64,000 bases of DNA, from assembly GCA_973895155.1 (NCBI GenBank), contig OZ316892.1, positions 25,730,001-25,794,000 on the forward strand, read 5' to 3'. Source of the DNA: Marsupella aquatica. Taxonomy: Eukaryota; Marchantiophyta. The notes beneath the pieces are model-generated. The model worked only from the letters and a program-made list of their open reading frames with translations, searched no databases and had not been told where the DNA came from. Positions 1 to 11,084 of the stretch are shown one piece after another; positions within the stretch are counted from its first letter, which is position 1; every line of letters starts with the position of its first letter. The position numbers were made by a program, and so were the translations under genes.

Positions 1-1578
1 CCTGGGCTGGAGTCATTCGATTCAGAATCCTCATCCTACCTGACTGCAGTCACTCGATTCAGAAGCATCATCCGACCGACTGTTGCAGTTGTAGGTCGGA
101 ATCAGGTGGGAGAAAAAGTCTCTCTGGTCGATCTTATGGCTTTTCACCAAAATCCATTTTCAGGTAAATTTCTCAGTAGCTGAGATTTTGCTAGATGGGA
201 ATCCTGACCCCTAGATATGACTCACCAATTCCTTTCCAAAACTTTTCGTGGGTCCGAGGAGGAGGAAAAGGTCTTACCTACTGCCTGAAATTGTTGTGAA
301 GGGGGTTAAGCGGTGCCAAATCTTCAAATGTACTGCTGGAATGATTCTGTGCTGAGATATCGGGGTCGTCGTCGGTCTACGGGTGTGGGCACACACGTTT
401 TGGCGATGTCCACAGTTTATTCATTCTTTCGAGAGACGTGACAAAAAACGCGCATTCTGAAAACAACGGGAGATTAACAAGCTATATCTGATCCAATCAC
501 GAGCTTAATCCAACGCTTTCTTTCATCACTCGGTTGACCTCCATTCCATCCACCAAAATTCATCCAATAGGGTTCGATGAACACCAGCCTTTTTCACAAG
601 TCAAACTCTGGTTTAGAATCTTATGTCGCTCAGTAACTTACTCAATCGCAACTCCACTTCCCCGAATTTTCCTTCATTGAGCTTCAGGTGACAATACACG
701 ACGTCACATCAGCGGACCTGCCTTTCGAGTTTCCACGTCTATGAGCTTTGCAAGGGATGACATTCTACAGTAAGTGACGCTGCGTCCCGTCACTGCTAGT
801 CACAAATATCGTTTCCCTCCTCTTTCTGATAATCCATCTACGCTCTGGAATACAGAATCGCCCGGCAGGAATGCAAAACATCAGGCGAAAACAATCATTC
901 ATGAACCGGTGTTCTGGCTCTCAAAGTGCCGCACCTTAAACTAATCGGCTCTTTGAGAAGGTACAGGCACGAATGTTCAGCAACATTGTACTTCAGCCCA
1001 GGCACCTGTGGCTTCCACGCGAACACACCTATATGGAGCCGATAGAACAGTGTGCGCTCCTTACCCGCTTTCGACGATCCCCATTAAAGACTTGCAAAGG
1101 AGGACTCGAGGAGAATCGAATCTCCACATTCCCAACCAAACATCATATGGCACGCAAGACCAGCAACGACAGACAAGTTAATAATTAGTAAACTGGATTG
1201 ACAAACCCGAGAATCAACACCTCCATCCCCGCATCGTGTAAGCCTATAGTAAGAAAGGAGTAAAGAAAACACAACTGTTCCGTCGGCGCAAAAAGTTGCG
1301 AGACTTGGTACTAGCGACGAGTAAATAAACGGAAAAGTTGGTGGGCCACATGGTAGATCCGACTAAAACCAACTTAACAAAGGAGGACGAGGCTGCATCG
1401 AATCTTGCCCAAGCAAGTGGGCCCGGAAGCGCAGCCTGCAAGACGCCGATCAGACTAGCCCAGGCAGAACGTTGGTTTGGAAACGTACAACGACACGGAA
1501 TTCAATTCAGTGAGAGCTTTTTCCTGACATCCACTTCAATCGGGACTTGAAACGACCACGATGCCATCAATTTTCCTC
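1..1578. other. Left-edge region without a supported gene
   Basis: Positions 5-80 hold two imperfect copies of a roughly 36-bp sequence sharing a CGATTCAGAA core. Read on the minus strand, positions about 40-175 stay open and encode a Ser/Asp-rich stretch, so the 3' part of a gene running off the left edge is possible. The frame breaks between the two repeat copies and I recognise no family. From 180 to 1578 I see only short open frames and no domain. Confidence 0.4.
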
Positions 1579-2075
1579 GAGAATGTGCCCTTTCCAATCA
1601 AGGACATGATCTCCAAAATGCAAAGCTTTAAAGCTTAGGGCTCAATCAGAAAATCAACCAGTGCGTAGCGGAATTGAATGTAGCGACTAGCGGAGCTGTT
1701 GCTTTACTATCAGATCACCATCGACTTGATCACCATCGCATATAGAACGGAAGATTGACCGCATCAAGTGGCATCGAGAATGTGCCCTTTCCAATCAAGG
1801 ACATGATCGTGAAGTTCCAAAGGTTTGATAAAGTTTAGCAACCAAAAGATCAGCCAATGCCTCGCGGAGCTGTTGCGTTATTATCAGATCACCATGGCAG
1901 TTAGGATTGGATTGAAGATCTCCCACTCAAGTGGCGTCGAGGATGTGCCCTTTCCAATCAAGGACATGATCTCAAAATTGGCAAGGTTTTAAAGCGAGTG
2001 CTTAATCCAAACTTCAACTAGTTCGTATCGGAGCTGTTGCTTTGTTATCAGATCAGCATCGAGTTGATCACCATC
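1579..2075. repeat. Three diverged tandem copies of a 140-200 bp unit
   Basis: The copies start at 1579, 1776 and 1939. Each opens with the near-identical block ATGTGCCCTTTCCAATCAAG followed by GACATGATC. Each carries further on a conserved block around CGGAGCTGTTGC and TATCAGATCA. Unit lengths by eye are about 197, 163 and 137 bp, so the inner parts have gained or lost sequence. No open frame runs through all three, so this is probably a non-coding local duplication. Confidence 0.75.
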
Positions 2076-2561
2076 GCTACCTGGAATTGGAGTTCCAGGG
2101 AAAGGCAATTCTGAGTGCACAGTTCTGAGTTTGCACAGATAAAAGCAAATTCGATATTCAAGGCAAATCCGGTGTACGTGTTTCGTAAGTCAGATTCTAT
2201 TACGATGATACCGTAGAATAGACCAAAACGACTTACTCTCCAATTGACGATCAGATTCATAGTATTATTGAATCAAAGCTCACCGCTCTGCCAACGGCGA
2301 GATTAATTGAACCTTATCGAACTGACAAAGCAAAACCTGTCCATCGAAGAGTACGTGACAGAAAAACTGACAGATGCAATTACAGTCACCAAGACCAAAT
2401 TAATTAGGACATTGAATATTCGTTCATGGTTGTCACATTTTATCCAGGTTTAACCTGACGACGGTTTGCGGAGCACCAATTTGGAAGGATATTCTAAAAT
2501 ATTCTCCCAGACTCCCCAGGATTCCCCCGGACACTTCCCACTCCCCCGGACCCCTCCCGAA

Positions 2562-2750
2562 CCCGGTCTCGTCCCGGACTACTCCCGACCCGATCCCAAA
2601 TCCTGCCGACCTTGGCCCAGTCCCGGCCCGGACTCCTCCTGACCCCATCCCAAACCCTGCCGACCTTGGCCAGGTCCCGGCCCGGACTCCTCCGGACCCC
2701 ATCCCGAACCCTTGCCGACCTTGGCCCGGCTCCGTCCTCACACCCGGACA
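2562..2750. repeat. GC-rich minisatellite with 54-bp units
   Basis: Two full adjacent 54-bp units (2602-2655 and 2656-2709) share CCGACCTTGGCC and TCCCGGCCCGGACTCCTCC. A diverged half unit precedes them and a diverged copy follows. The block is strongly C-rich on the plus strand in an AT-rich neighbourhood. The open frames through it are repeat-derived Gly/Arg/Ser-rich strings and are not taken as genes. Confidence 0.8.
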
Positions 2751-5700
2751 TGACCCCGACTCCGGGAGACCGGGCGACCGGGTTGCCGGTTTGTCGATTT
2801 GACTTTGTTTTTGGGCCAGTTTGACGGGCAAGGTCAAACTGGGCATTTTATCCACAAGCATCATCTCATTAAAAAAGACCGATTTCGTAAAAAGGCTTAT
2901 CAAATATAGTGCGTTAATTCTAGGTCGAGCTAATGCTCTTCCATTTACCCGGGGCTAGTACATAGCCCATCCCACTCCAGTCCCCAATCATGCTGTTGTC
3001 CGCTCCAGTTTGAGTTTGTCAAAACATAAACCAATATTCCACCATTTTGTCACCCATTTTGGCCCAATCAACTGTGTGTCATCTACTTTTGATTTATTTA
3101 TTTTGGCACCCATCATTTTTTGTTGCCTGCTCCGGCCCGGTCTATCAAGACTCTATCAATGATGACTCTTGACCAAAGTACTAGGCTCCCCCTGAACACT
3201 TAGCTAGACTCTGTTACAAAGCATGTATGACTCTGTTAGAAAGAAGTGTTGCCAAAACATAAACCACAACTCCACAAGCAAGAAGTAGATGGTACAAAGT
3301 CAATCGGGCCAGAGTGGGTGACAAAAAGTTGGCAAGATCCCCAGTCCAAATTAATCTACAAAAGATCTGATGGTCCAGATACATGAGTAAGGTGGGGACT
3401 GTTGGAAATCCCTCCAGACATGTTGTTGCTCTTTGCTCAACTCAACATATACACAAAAAAGATGGCCGGTGGCAAGCCCATGGAAGATATGTTACACATA
3501 GTTATCTCTGACACATGTAATATACATCGCTAGATTTTGCACAGTTTCAAGATAACAGTCATATCTAGCTACAGTACCAGGGCCCTAAACAATATAGATA
3601 TGTGGTGAGTTTGGCCAAAATTGGCCACTAAATATATACTGCTCCTCAGCCTCTGTAAATTTTGGATTGTGGACTTGGTGAGCCCTATATACAGTAACCA
3701 AGTAAATGTTCTCCAAAAGTTGGTAAAGCTTGGTCACCCTAGCATGTAGAGCTCACCAGGTCCACAATATACTTTGACAGCCACTATGACCCCCACACTT
3801 AACTTTGGACTTGGTGGAACCTCTGAGGACCGGGCCCGTGACCAAAGAGGACTCGGGAGAGGACTTCAGTGAGACCAGACTGAATGCACCATCTCCCGTC
3901 TGCCTCATATAGCCTCCATATTTTTTAGAACTCAAATTACCCTATTACAACTACCCAACACCCACACACAGTTGTGAATTTTGAGATCGGACTACTTGAC
4001 CTCACTTCATTCACTCCAAGTGCTGCTCTTTTGAAGTATGCACTATTATACCATGTCTTGCTGTTGCAATCAATCTGTCTTAATTCTTTGTCTTGCACAT
4101 AGAATAGGGGAGTCCCAGGACTTCATGGTTGGGAGCAGAAAGAGTATTGGCAAGAGGATGAGTTTCACTTCAACTGCTTCCATGGGCTTTACAATAAGTT
4201 GGGCGAAGGGGACGGACTCGAACAAGAGAGATGGGTTCTCGGGGGGTCACTTCCATGGAAGTGGCACATCACATGTGAAAAAGTATAGACTCATTTAAAT
4301 GGGTGTGACAGAAAACTTCCAAAGTTTTGTGGAAGAACAGAGGGCATGTTTTATTGACAAGTTGGCTTTAAAGAACACATATGCCTATTTAATTGTAAAA
4401 ACTATTTTCTTTAAAATTTTTAGGGGTTTTTTATTAAAAAATGGCAAAATTTAAAGTAAGAAAGGGTTTTGCAAAAAACAATTCACTTATAAGTTAGGGT
4501 GTCAAACCCTAAAATGTTGCATGCGATGTATGGCCCTCCATATAGTGAACACCCTCCCCCCCCCCCCCCCAAGGATAGGTTGGCCCCTCCTGACCAGGTG
4601 TGGAGAGTTGCAGTCCAATTGTAGGTCTCCCTGTTCCCTCAGGCAATGGTTGCCCCTGGACCCATGCTGGGTGCCCGCCCTTGACTGCTTCCCTAAGGGA
4701 GCCCGCACCACAACCCAAGAATCCCACCAAGTCAACTCTTTGGTTTCAGGGTCCCCACCAAGTATTTTTCTAGAAAGTTGTGGCTCCAAGTGGACAGTTT
4801 ATTAATAGAATAGGACTCTTACATAAAGAAACAAAATCCCTCATAGACACAAAGGATGCTTCTTGAAAGACTCTCATATAAACACACTACCATCATAGTG
4901 TAACAAACCAGGAACTAAGTACTTGAAATAATTGTAAATAATGTTGTCTTTCATTCATAATTATAGTCTCTCCCAGCATCAACCTCTTAAGAAATTCCCA
5001 AAATAAATGTGGCATACTACACTGTTAGGATGTCTCAAAACGTCTACCCTTAACTCAAGACTCACGGAAAAATCCTATAATACTTCTGAGGTGGATCTTC
5101 AGCTCTCATAAGGAAAGCCCCTAGGCTCAACATTTGACCAATAACAATAACCCCATCCCAGTCGTGAATTCTGACGGCTGCAATTGAAAGCCTTTGGGCC
5201 TGATGCACTTCAATGGCTGCGGCATTCCAGATGGCAGTTTATAGAGATGGAAAAAAAAGGGATATATGCTTTGAGACAGAGGTGACCTTGCCTCATAGTG
5301 CAAGTCAATGCTGTTTCCTCTCAATTTGTTAAGTCCATAACTTGGTCCCAAAAATCTTATTTTTTGGGACTAACCGTGCAAAATAAACTAAGGTTAGCGG
5401 TTGAGTTCTTAAAACGCCCTACTATAAATTGCATACATACTTTGGTCATATCTTAGTAGACGGTAGTAAGTACCGGTATCGTGCACGACGTGGCATTCTG
5501 TCACGTGCTATTGTCCACTACCAAATCTTATCTTGTTATGTGAGCAGCTTTGGGGTACGTTCTTGTGGACGGTGCTAGCAGACAACGTTTATGTACACAG
5601 TACGGAAGGGTCTCTTAACTTTTCTTGTCTGGATGACCATACCATACAATAGCTCAAACACCTTTCCACTAAAACCCTTAAAGAGAGGAATAAAGAAGCA

Positions 5701-5825
5701 ATTTACTAAAATCTGCCAAACTGAGCATAAAAGAGTGAAAGCAAAAGTCCAGAGATGACAAACCCTGAAAACCAAGAAGAAGGCACTAAAAGAGGTGAAA
5801 AGGTTTTCCTCTTCCTCGTGGTGGA
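2751..5825. other. Gene-poor AT-rich stretch
   Basis: I see no gene here. The only landmark is a run of about 14 C at 4556-4570 (poly-C). The open frames of 60-95 codons show no recognisable domain and no splice context. Confidence 0.5.
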
Positions 5826-6060
5826 AGATGCTAGGATTATTCCTTATCTAATGTCCAGGGATTAATTCCTAGCTGTCAGATCTCCCAAGATTGAAGGATA
5901 TTTGTCAGATAGCCTAGCTAATGGGGCGTGACAAATGTCACCTCTGGTGAAACGTAAGATGCTAGGAAATTTTTTTATATAATGTTCGTGGTGGAATCTC
6001 TGACTATCACAGCTACCTAGATTTAAGGATGATTGTGATAGCTAGCTAATTGTGTCCGTG
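5826..6060. repeat. Diverged tandem duplication, about 115-bp unit
   Basis: Two blocks (about 5826-5935 and 5947-6060) share GATGCTAGGA near the start, then a TAATGTCC/TAATGTTC word, an AGATT-AAGGAT core and a final TAGCTAGCTAAT/TAGCCTAGCTAAT stretch. No coding potential was recognised. Confidence 0.5.
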
Positions 6061-6552
6061 GCTAGGTGGGAAACTCGGCTAACGTAACAGACAAATCTCT
6101 TCAATTTGTGCCAAAAGTGGTGAGTACCTTTCAGAGAGGTGGAATTTGGCAGTGTTTTTGCTAAAAAATTGCTGACCACTACCACAACCACCAGAAAACA
6201 AGCCAAAAAAATGTTTTATAGACGTTTTCTCTCTGACTTGTTCTCTCCCTCGAAACAAGCAAAAAAACAAAACTATTGGAAGACCCATTCTCTCTCCGCC
6301 ACCACTACCCGGAAAAACTGACAATACCTCTCTCCTTTTCCTAAATTCCTGAGGGTTATTCCACTTTTTAATTTTTCTAAGGGGGGGTGCAGAAGCGCAA
6401 CAATACCAGGCGAGGGGCAAAAAGGCCCTCATGCAAAAAATCACAGACTGAGACACCGGGGGGACAACACGCAGGCCCAAGTATTTATTCTACTTAAACC
6501 ACAGGTGCCTGTATTTCAACTCTACCCATAACTCTTATGAGAGATTTGTTAT

Positions 6553-6684
6553 ATGGGATCCCAAAATGAAGCATGTTACTTGATAGGACCCTTGAATGAT
6601 CCAAACCTTTGATTGATCTTGAATCAACATACCCAAACCTTCAGGGGTCCTATCAAGTAATGCAATTCATTTTGGGGTCCCATC
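6553..6684. repeat. Fold-back element with arms of about 44 bp
   Basis: The left arm (6553-6596) and right arm (6640-6684) are inverted copies with a few mismatches. Both contain TTACTTGATAGGACC or its complement and a CCCAAAATGAA word. A spacer of about 43 nt lies between. Transcription would give a long imperfect hairpin. It could be a miniature transposon or a small-RNA-producing locus. I saw no clear target duplication. Confidence 0.7.
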
Positions 6685-8030
6685 AAGAAAATCATTCTAA
6701 CTATATAGTCTCACATAATTGTCTGCATGGAGTGTGTTCAAGCAATTTTTGTCACTTTGGGGAATTTTTAGCTCACATTTTCATTGCACCTGTTCATCAT
6801 AAAGGACAATCTATGGCTCAAAACATAGAAGAGATCTGCGACTAGAAAAAAATGGTTTGGGCGAGCACCAATTTTATTCAAATCAGTATGAAATCTGGCA
6901 ATCTGCACACAACACAAACAACAGAGACCCAGACTAAGCAGGGTTTCTCCTCTGTTAAATCCTATATCAATATAGGCCCCAAAATAGCCAAACAAGAACG
7001 ACAGCACTGCCCAAGCAACCCTAAAACTTAATAACCATTATTGAGGTTCATGACAAGGTTTACAAGGAATTCTCTCCATTTTTAAAATAATTGTATTGGC
7101 ATTTTTGTAGTAAATTGGCTTCTTCCATTTTTTTCCCCAAAGAGTTGAAAGACCTTGCTCGTTTCTGCAGCTCTTCTTCAGTCCCTCTCGAGGTGTTCTT
7201 CTTCAGTCCCTCCCCTGGTGCAAAAATGTGATGTTCCAAAAAGAGTGAGCTGGCAAAATATGCAGGCATCTTGAGGATAGGGGAAGGAAATCCAATTCAA
7301 ACGCTACGGCCTGAAAACAATTTATATGAGTTTAAATGCCCCAAAAGCAGAGATCTGTTGAAACACAGCACAAACGCGGGAAGGCGTATTGATGAAATTT
7401 TGAGTGTGAATAATCTGAATGACTACCCACAAAAGTCTGGAAGCAAGTTAAGGAACTTTTTGCAATCAAAAATAGTGAACCAATTGACCACTACTGCAAA
7501 AGAAACTCATGAAAAGAATTGACCCACAAAAATGGCCACCCATGAAAGTCCAGAGGCAAGTTCAAGTAACTCAGAACCCCAACCAAATTACCACTAGGGT
7601 GGGTAGAAACCCTTGTGCGTTGTCAACTACAGTAGAGATGCGTTTATGGGGAGGACAGTTTTGAGATTGCAGTACCATATGCAGTATCCCAGCTTCATTC
7701 TATAATCGATATATATCCAATCAGCCGCCCACATGCAACAGCAATGTCTGGGGATTCTTGTGCAATGATGAATGAAGCTTGGGGGGCGCCTGCTCCCACC
7801 TAAGGGGAACGGTACGGTACCTAATTACAGTAGCTGATCTTTTGAGTGCGTGTCCCAATTTCTGTTGAGTCCCGCCATAAAGAGAAACTACAGTCGAATG
7901 CACGTGAAAGGGAATTAAACTTTACAGTGTCTACGGCATTACACGTAGACAAGATCGCCCTTCCTGTGTGGTTTCGCGGTCTTTCCCCAGAAGATTCAAA
8001 CATGGCAGTGGCAGATTTGATTTGGATTAC
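6685..8030. other. No supported gene
   Basis: The open frames are all under 85 codons except overlapping antisense pairs near 7.8-8.2 kb. Those run into duplicated sequence and resemble no known family. Confidence 0.45.
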
Positions 8031-8265
8031 CATGCTCGTACATGAGACATGGATGGTTCGAATTGAAAGATTGAGAGCTTGGGAAGTGTATAACCAAACG
8101 TGTTTGGTGTCTTTTGCCTTGAAAACGGAAAGCAGGCCCATCCAACAGAGTTTGGGAAATGTATAACACAACCCATCCAACAGAGCTTGGGAAATGTATA
8201 ACACAACCGTGCTTGGTGTCTTTTGCCTTGAAAATTGAAAGCAGGTCCATCCAACAGAGGATAGA
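8030..8265. repeat. Local duplications around GAGCTTGGGAAGTGTATAA
   Basis: The sequence TTTGGTGTCTTTTGCCTTGA and the phrase CCATCCAACAGAG recur (near 8103/8214 and at 8138, 8175 and 8249), together with AGCTTGGGAA(A/G)TGTATAA. These duplications explain the long overlapping frames on both strands here. Confidence 0.65.
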
Positions 8266-8289
8266 CGTCATGCTTTGGAGCATGCATTT

Positions 8290-8532
8290 TTATGTAGGGC
8301 AGCCACAAGGGGCCAATACCCAGGGATCCAACAGGGACCAGACCAAGAGAAAGAGTATTAAACCAGAACCCAAAGTGGACAACCAGGGCTGAGGAGATAA
8401 TCAATACTCCCACCACTACACCCCACCCACACACACACACATACCCTCCTCACCCCTTATGTGTGGAGGGAGGATTGAACCTGGGACCTCTCGGTTCTAG
8501 GCTCATCCTCTGGCCAACTAACCAAAGCCAGT
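8290..8532 (-). mobile_element. tRNA-derived SINE-like element
   Basis: On the minus strand a tRNA-like head is visible. The A-box-like TTGGCCAGAGG lies at 8508-8518 and a good B box, GGTTCAATCC, at 8472-8481, about 36 bp apart as in RNA polymerase III promoters. A non-tRNA body follows down to about 8290 and includes a GT dinucleotide run at about 8428-8442. The 3' limit is uncertain and no target duplication was located. The head looks more like a SINE head than a functional tRNA because no clean acceptor stem is formed. Confidence 0.5.
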
Positions 8533-8544
8533 TGGTTGTGCTTG

Positions 8545-9185
8545 GTGTCTTTTCAAGTAAGGCGAAAGACCTTCAAGCCATTTCTCAACGCACGATTTGA
8601 TAGTTTACATGTAATTACACAGACAAGACCGTCCTTCAGATGTGGTTTTCTGGACTTCCCCATCAAATTCAAACAAAGATGGAATGGCAGATTTGATTTG
8701 GATTACCGTGCATCAACATGAGATATTGATGTTTCGAACTGAAACATTGAGAGCTTGGAAGTAATACGAAGAGCTACCTTGTTGGATTACCATGCATCAA
8801 CATGAGATATTGATGTTTGGAACTGAAACATTTAGAGCTTGGAAGTAATACCAAGAGCTACCGTGTTTTGGTTGTCGTTTCAAGTAAGGCGAGAGACCTT
8901 AGAGCCTTATTCCATGTTGTCTTTTCAAGTCAAGCAAGAGATCTTAAAGCCTTCTCCCATGCACTATTTTGACCCCTCAAAAAGTTTCATCCTGGGATCC
9001 TACAGTAGCTGTCATTCAAAGTGTGGCGAGAGACCTTAAACACTCATTCCATGCACGATATTGACCCCTCCAAAAGTTTCATCCTTGGATGACCAACTCT
9101 AGCAGTCATTTCAAGTAAGGCGAGAGACCTGAGAGCCTTATTCCGTGCACAATTTCTCCTCAAAAAATTTCATCCTGGGAAGACT
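8545..9185. repeat. Cluster of diverged tandem repeats
   Basis: At least five copies of a block resembling TTTCAAGTAAGGCGAGAGAC followed by AGCCTTATTCC begin near 8550, 8877, 8921, 9012 and 9108. Several are followed by a TTTCATCCTGGGA phrase. A second family, TTGGATTACCATGC followed by GAGATATTGATG, appears near 8698 and 8783, with a related copy at about 8020. No coding potential is seen. Confidence 0.6.
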
Positions 9186-10870
9186 CCCTCAGGGACGTAC
9201 TGGGGAAGGTGGAGATTCTTTCTACCCGATGAGGTGGCAACCAAGAGTTTGGCCTATGTAACACCCAAGAAATTTGAGGGTGGAAATTCTTTCTCCCATG
9301 TCAATTGGCACCCATGAAATTTGAAATTTTAAGGTGCAGGTCCTTTCCCACATCTTGGGGGAGTCTGGATTAGAAAGGCAGTTCACATGAAATGAGGCTC
9401 TTAGGAAGGCATTGTAGTTATCTTCCTTATTAGAAAAGGCTATTTCTAGGGACGTTGAGACCATCTCTAGGCATGGCCGTGGATGCTATACCTGACACAG
9501 AACACATAAAGTTCTGCCATAAAGCTACTCTAGACTGAAGGCATATATAGCAATCGCTGTAGCAACTGCAGTACCAAGTTTCAACCCCTCATGAAGTGAA
9601 ATTGACCAAGTAACCGTAGATTGGAGGTAAACCCTAGTCAGCATCAGTCTCCAGGATTTGGGCTAATGCCATAAGCAACACGACCCTTACATAACCGACA
9701 AGGGGATTCAAATGAGCAATGTCGTGCGAAAATACTTCCTCGCCGACTTGATGTTCTTGATTGAATAGGGACCCTCAAAAATTTCATATTTACAATGGGA
9801 TCAAATTCCATTCTTCACACATCTTTGAAACGCCTATTAGTACTCTTCTCACTTCGTAGATATAACTTTAAATATACTGACAGTATCAACTTGCTGCAGG
9901 AGGCCCGGGCTCCTTCTATCAGAGTCTCTTGACCTTCCAGCCAGCAGCTCCAGGCAGACGCATATCGTCGTTGCTGAATGAGCTTTGCCCTCTCGCCTGC
10001 CTATTCTCTACCCTAGTCTACAAAAGTTTTTATGAACCTGGAGAACATTCGAAGACAGTCATCCAATGGCAACCACCATACTCCCCACGAGGACTTCATT
10101 TCTGATCCAGTCGAGTCCATACTTCTATCTGCGAGCAGAGCTGGCTGGGTCAGCTGGGATGGATTCCTCGTGGAATCCATCCTCATCGAGCTCGTCTACT
10201 CTACCAGACCAGACCTCTGCCGAAACTGACGGTGCATCATATCTGGTTGCAGGATAGAACGATGACCTGAGCAGTGAAGTCACCCAGATGGTCTCATTTT
10301 TTGCTGGAGATGGCCGTTGCGTGCATCATTCGTACCAAGAGCTTAATCAGTTAGCTAATCCGCAAGCACCCAGAGGATCATGAATTCATTGTCCTACGTC
10401 ACACGAAATGTGGAATTTGCCAATCTCCAAACTCCCAACGCCCATCCTTGCTTCGTTAGTTCCTGACGTGATTTGATGCGACGCATCGATCAGCAGCTCC
10501 AACTCGCCAACTCTATAGACCATCATAGGACGGAGATGATATCGTTGTCGAGACATCGGAACGGTCATGAGTTTGCCATCTTCAGCACCGGGGGAGGAAT
10601 ACATCCTGCAACGGGACGAAGAGGACAGACGAACCCACACGGCTATTCTGCATTTTCTACTCTAATTTGGTAACGTATAATGTCGAATGGGCTCGGAGCG
10701 GAGATACTCCTGCATGCGCATATCGGACGGCAGGATGGCCACCATGTTGGGATGCTATTAATCTGACGGCGGGGTCAGCAACACGTCACCGCACCGCAGT
10801 CAAAAGGGAATCAGGTTCTCGAGTTTATCCCGAGTCAGTTTCGTAATACAGAATACACATCTCCGAGTGT
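9186..10870. other. Region downstream of the serpin gene
   Basis: The stretch from 10,030 to 10,680 is less AT-rich and has short overlapping frames of 60-84 codons, but no recognisable domain or splice chain. The part nearest 10,870 may include the end of the serpin 3' untranslated region. Confidence 0.4.
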
Positions 10871-11084
10871 TTACTTTCTCAGAGAGCTCGAAATGCAGCT
10901 CGACGTTTTCACCGACAGCGCAGTCAATAAAGGGAAAGGATAATTTAATAATCCACGGCCCAGATCTCCGCCAAAGGGATGGGGTAGCGCCACAGTCGTT
11001 GGTTCGCGACGGTCACCGTCGGTCGTAGGAGCTCGAGCGAGAGTTCGAGTGTCAACATGGTGAAATTGATGGGAGGGGCGAAAT

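Noticed and set aside
1-180. Possible minus-strand exon with a Ser/Asp-rich C-terminal part at the left edge
   Set aside because: The frame is open for about 45 codons but breaks between the two repeat copies, has no recognisable domain and no clear acceptor.
2433-2903. 156-codon minus-strand frame
   Set aside because: It is produced by the GC-rich 54-bp minisatellite; the translation is a repeat string.
7821-8440. Several overlapping frames of 95-137 codons on both strands
   Set aside because: They run through duplicated sequence and the SINE-like element and overlap each other antisense.
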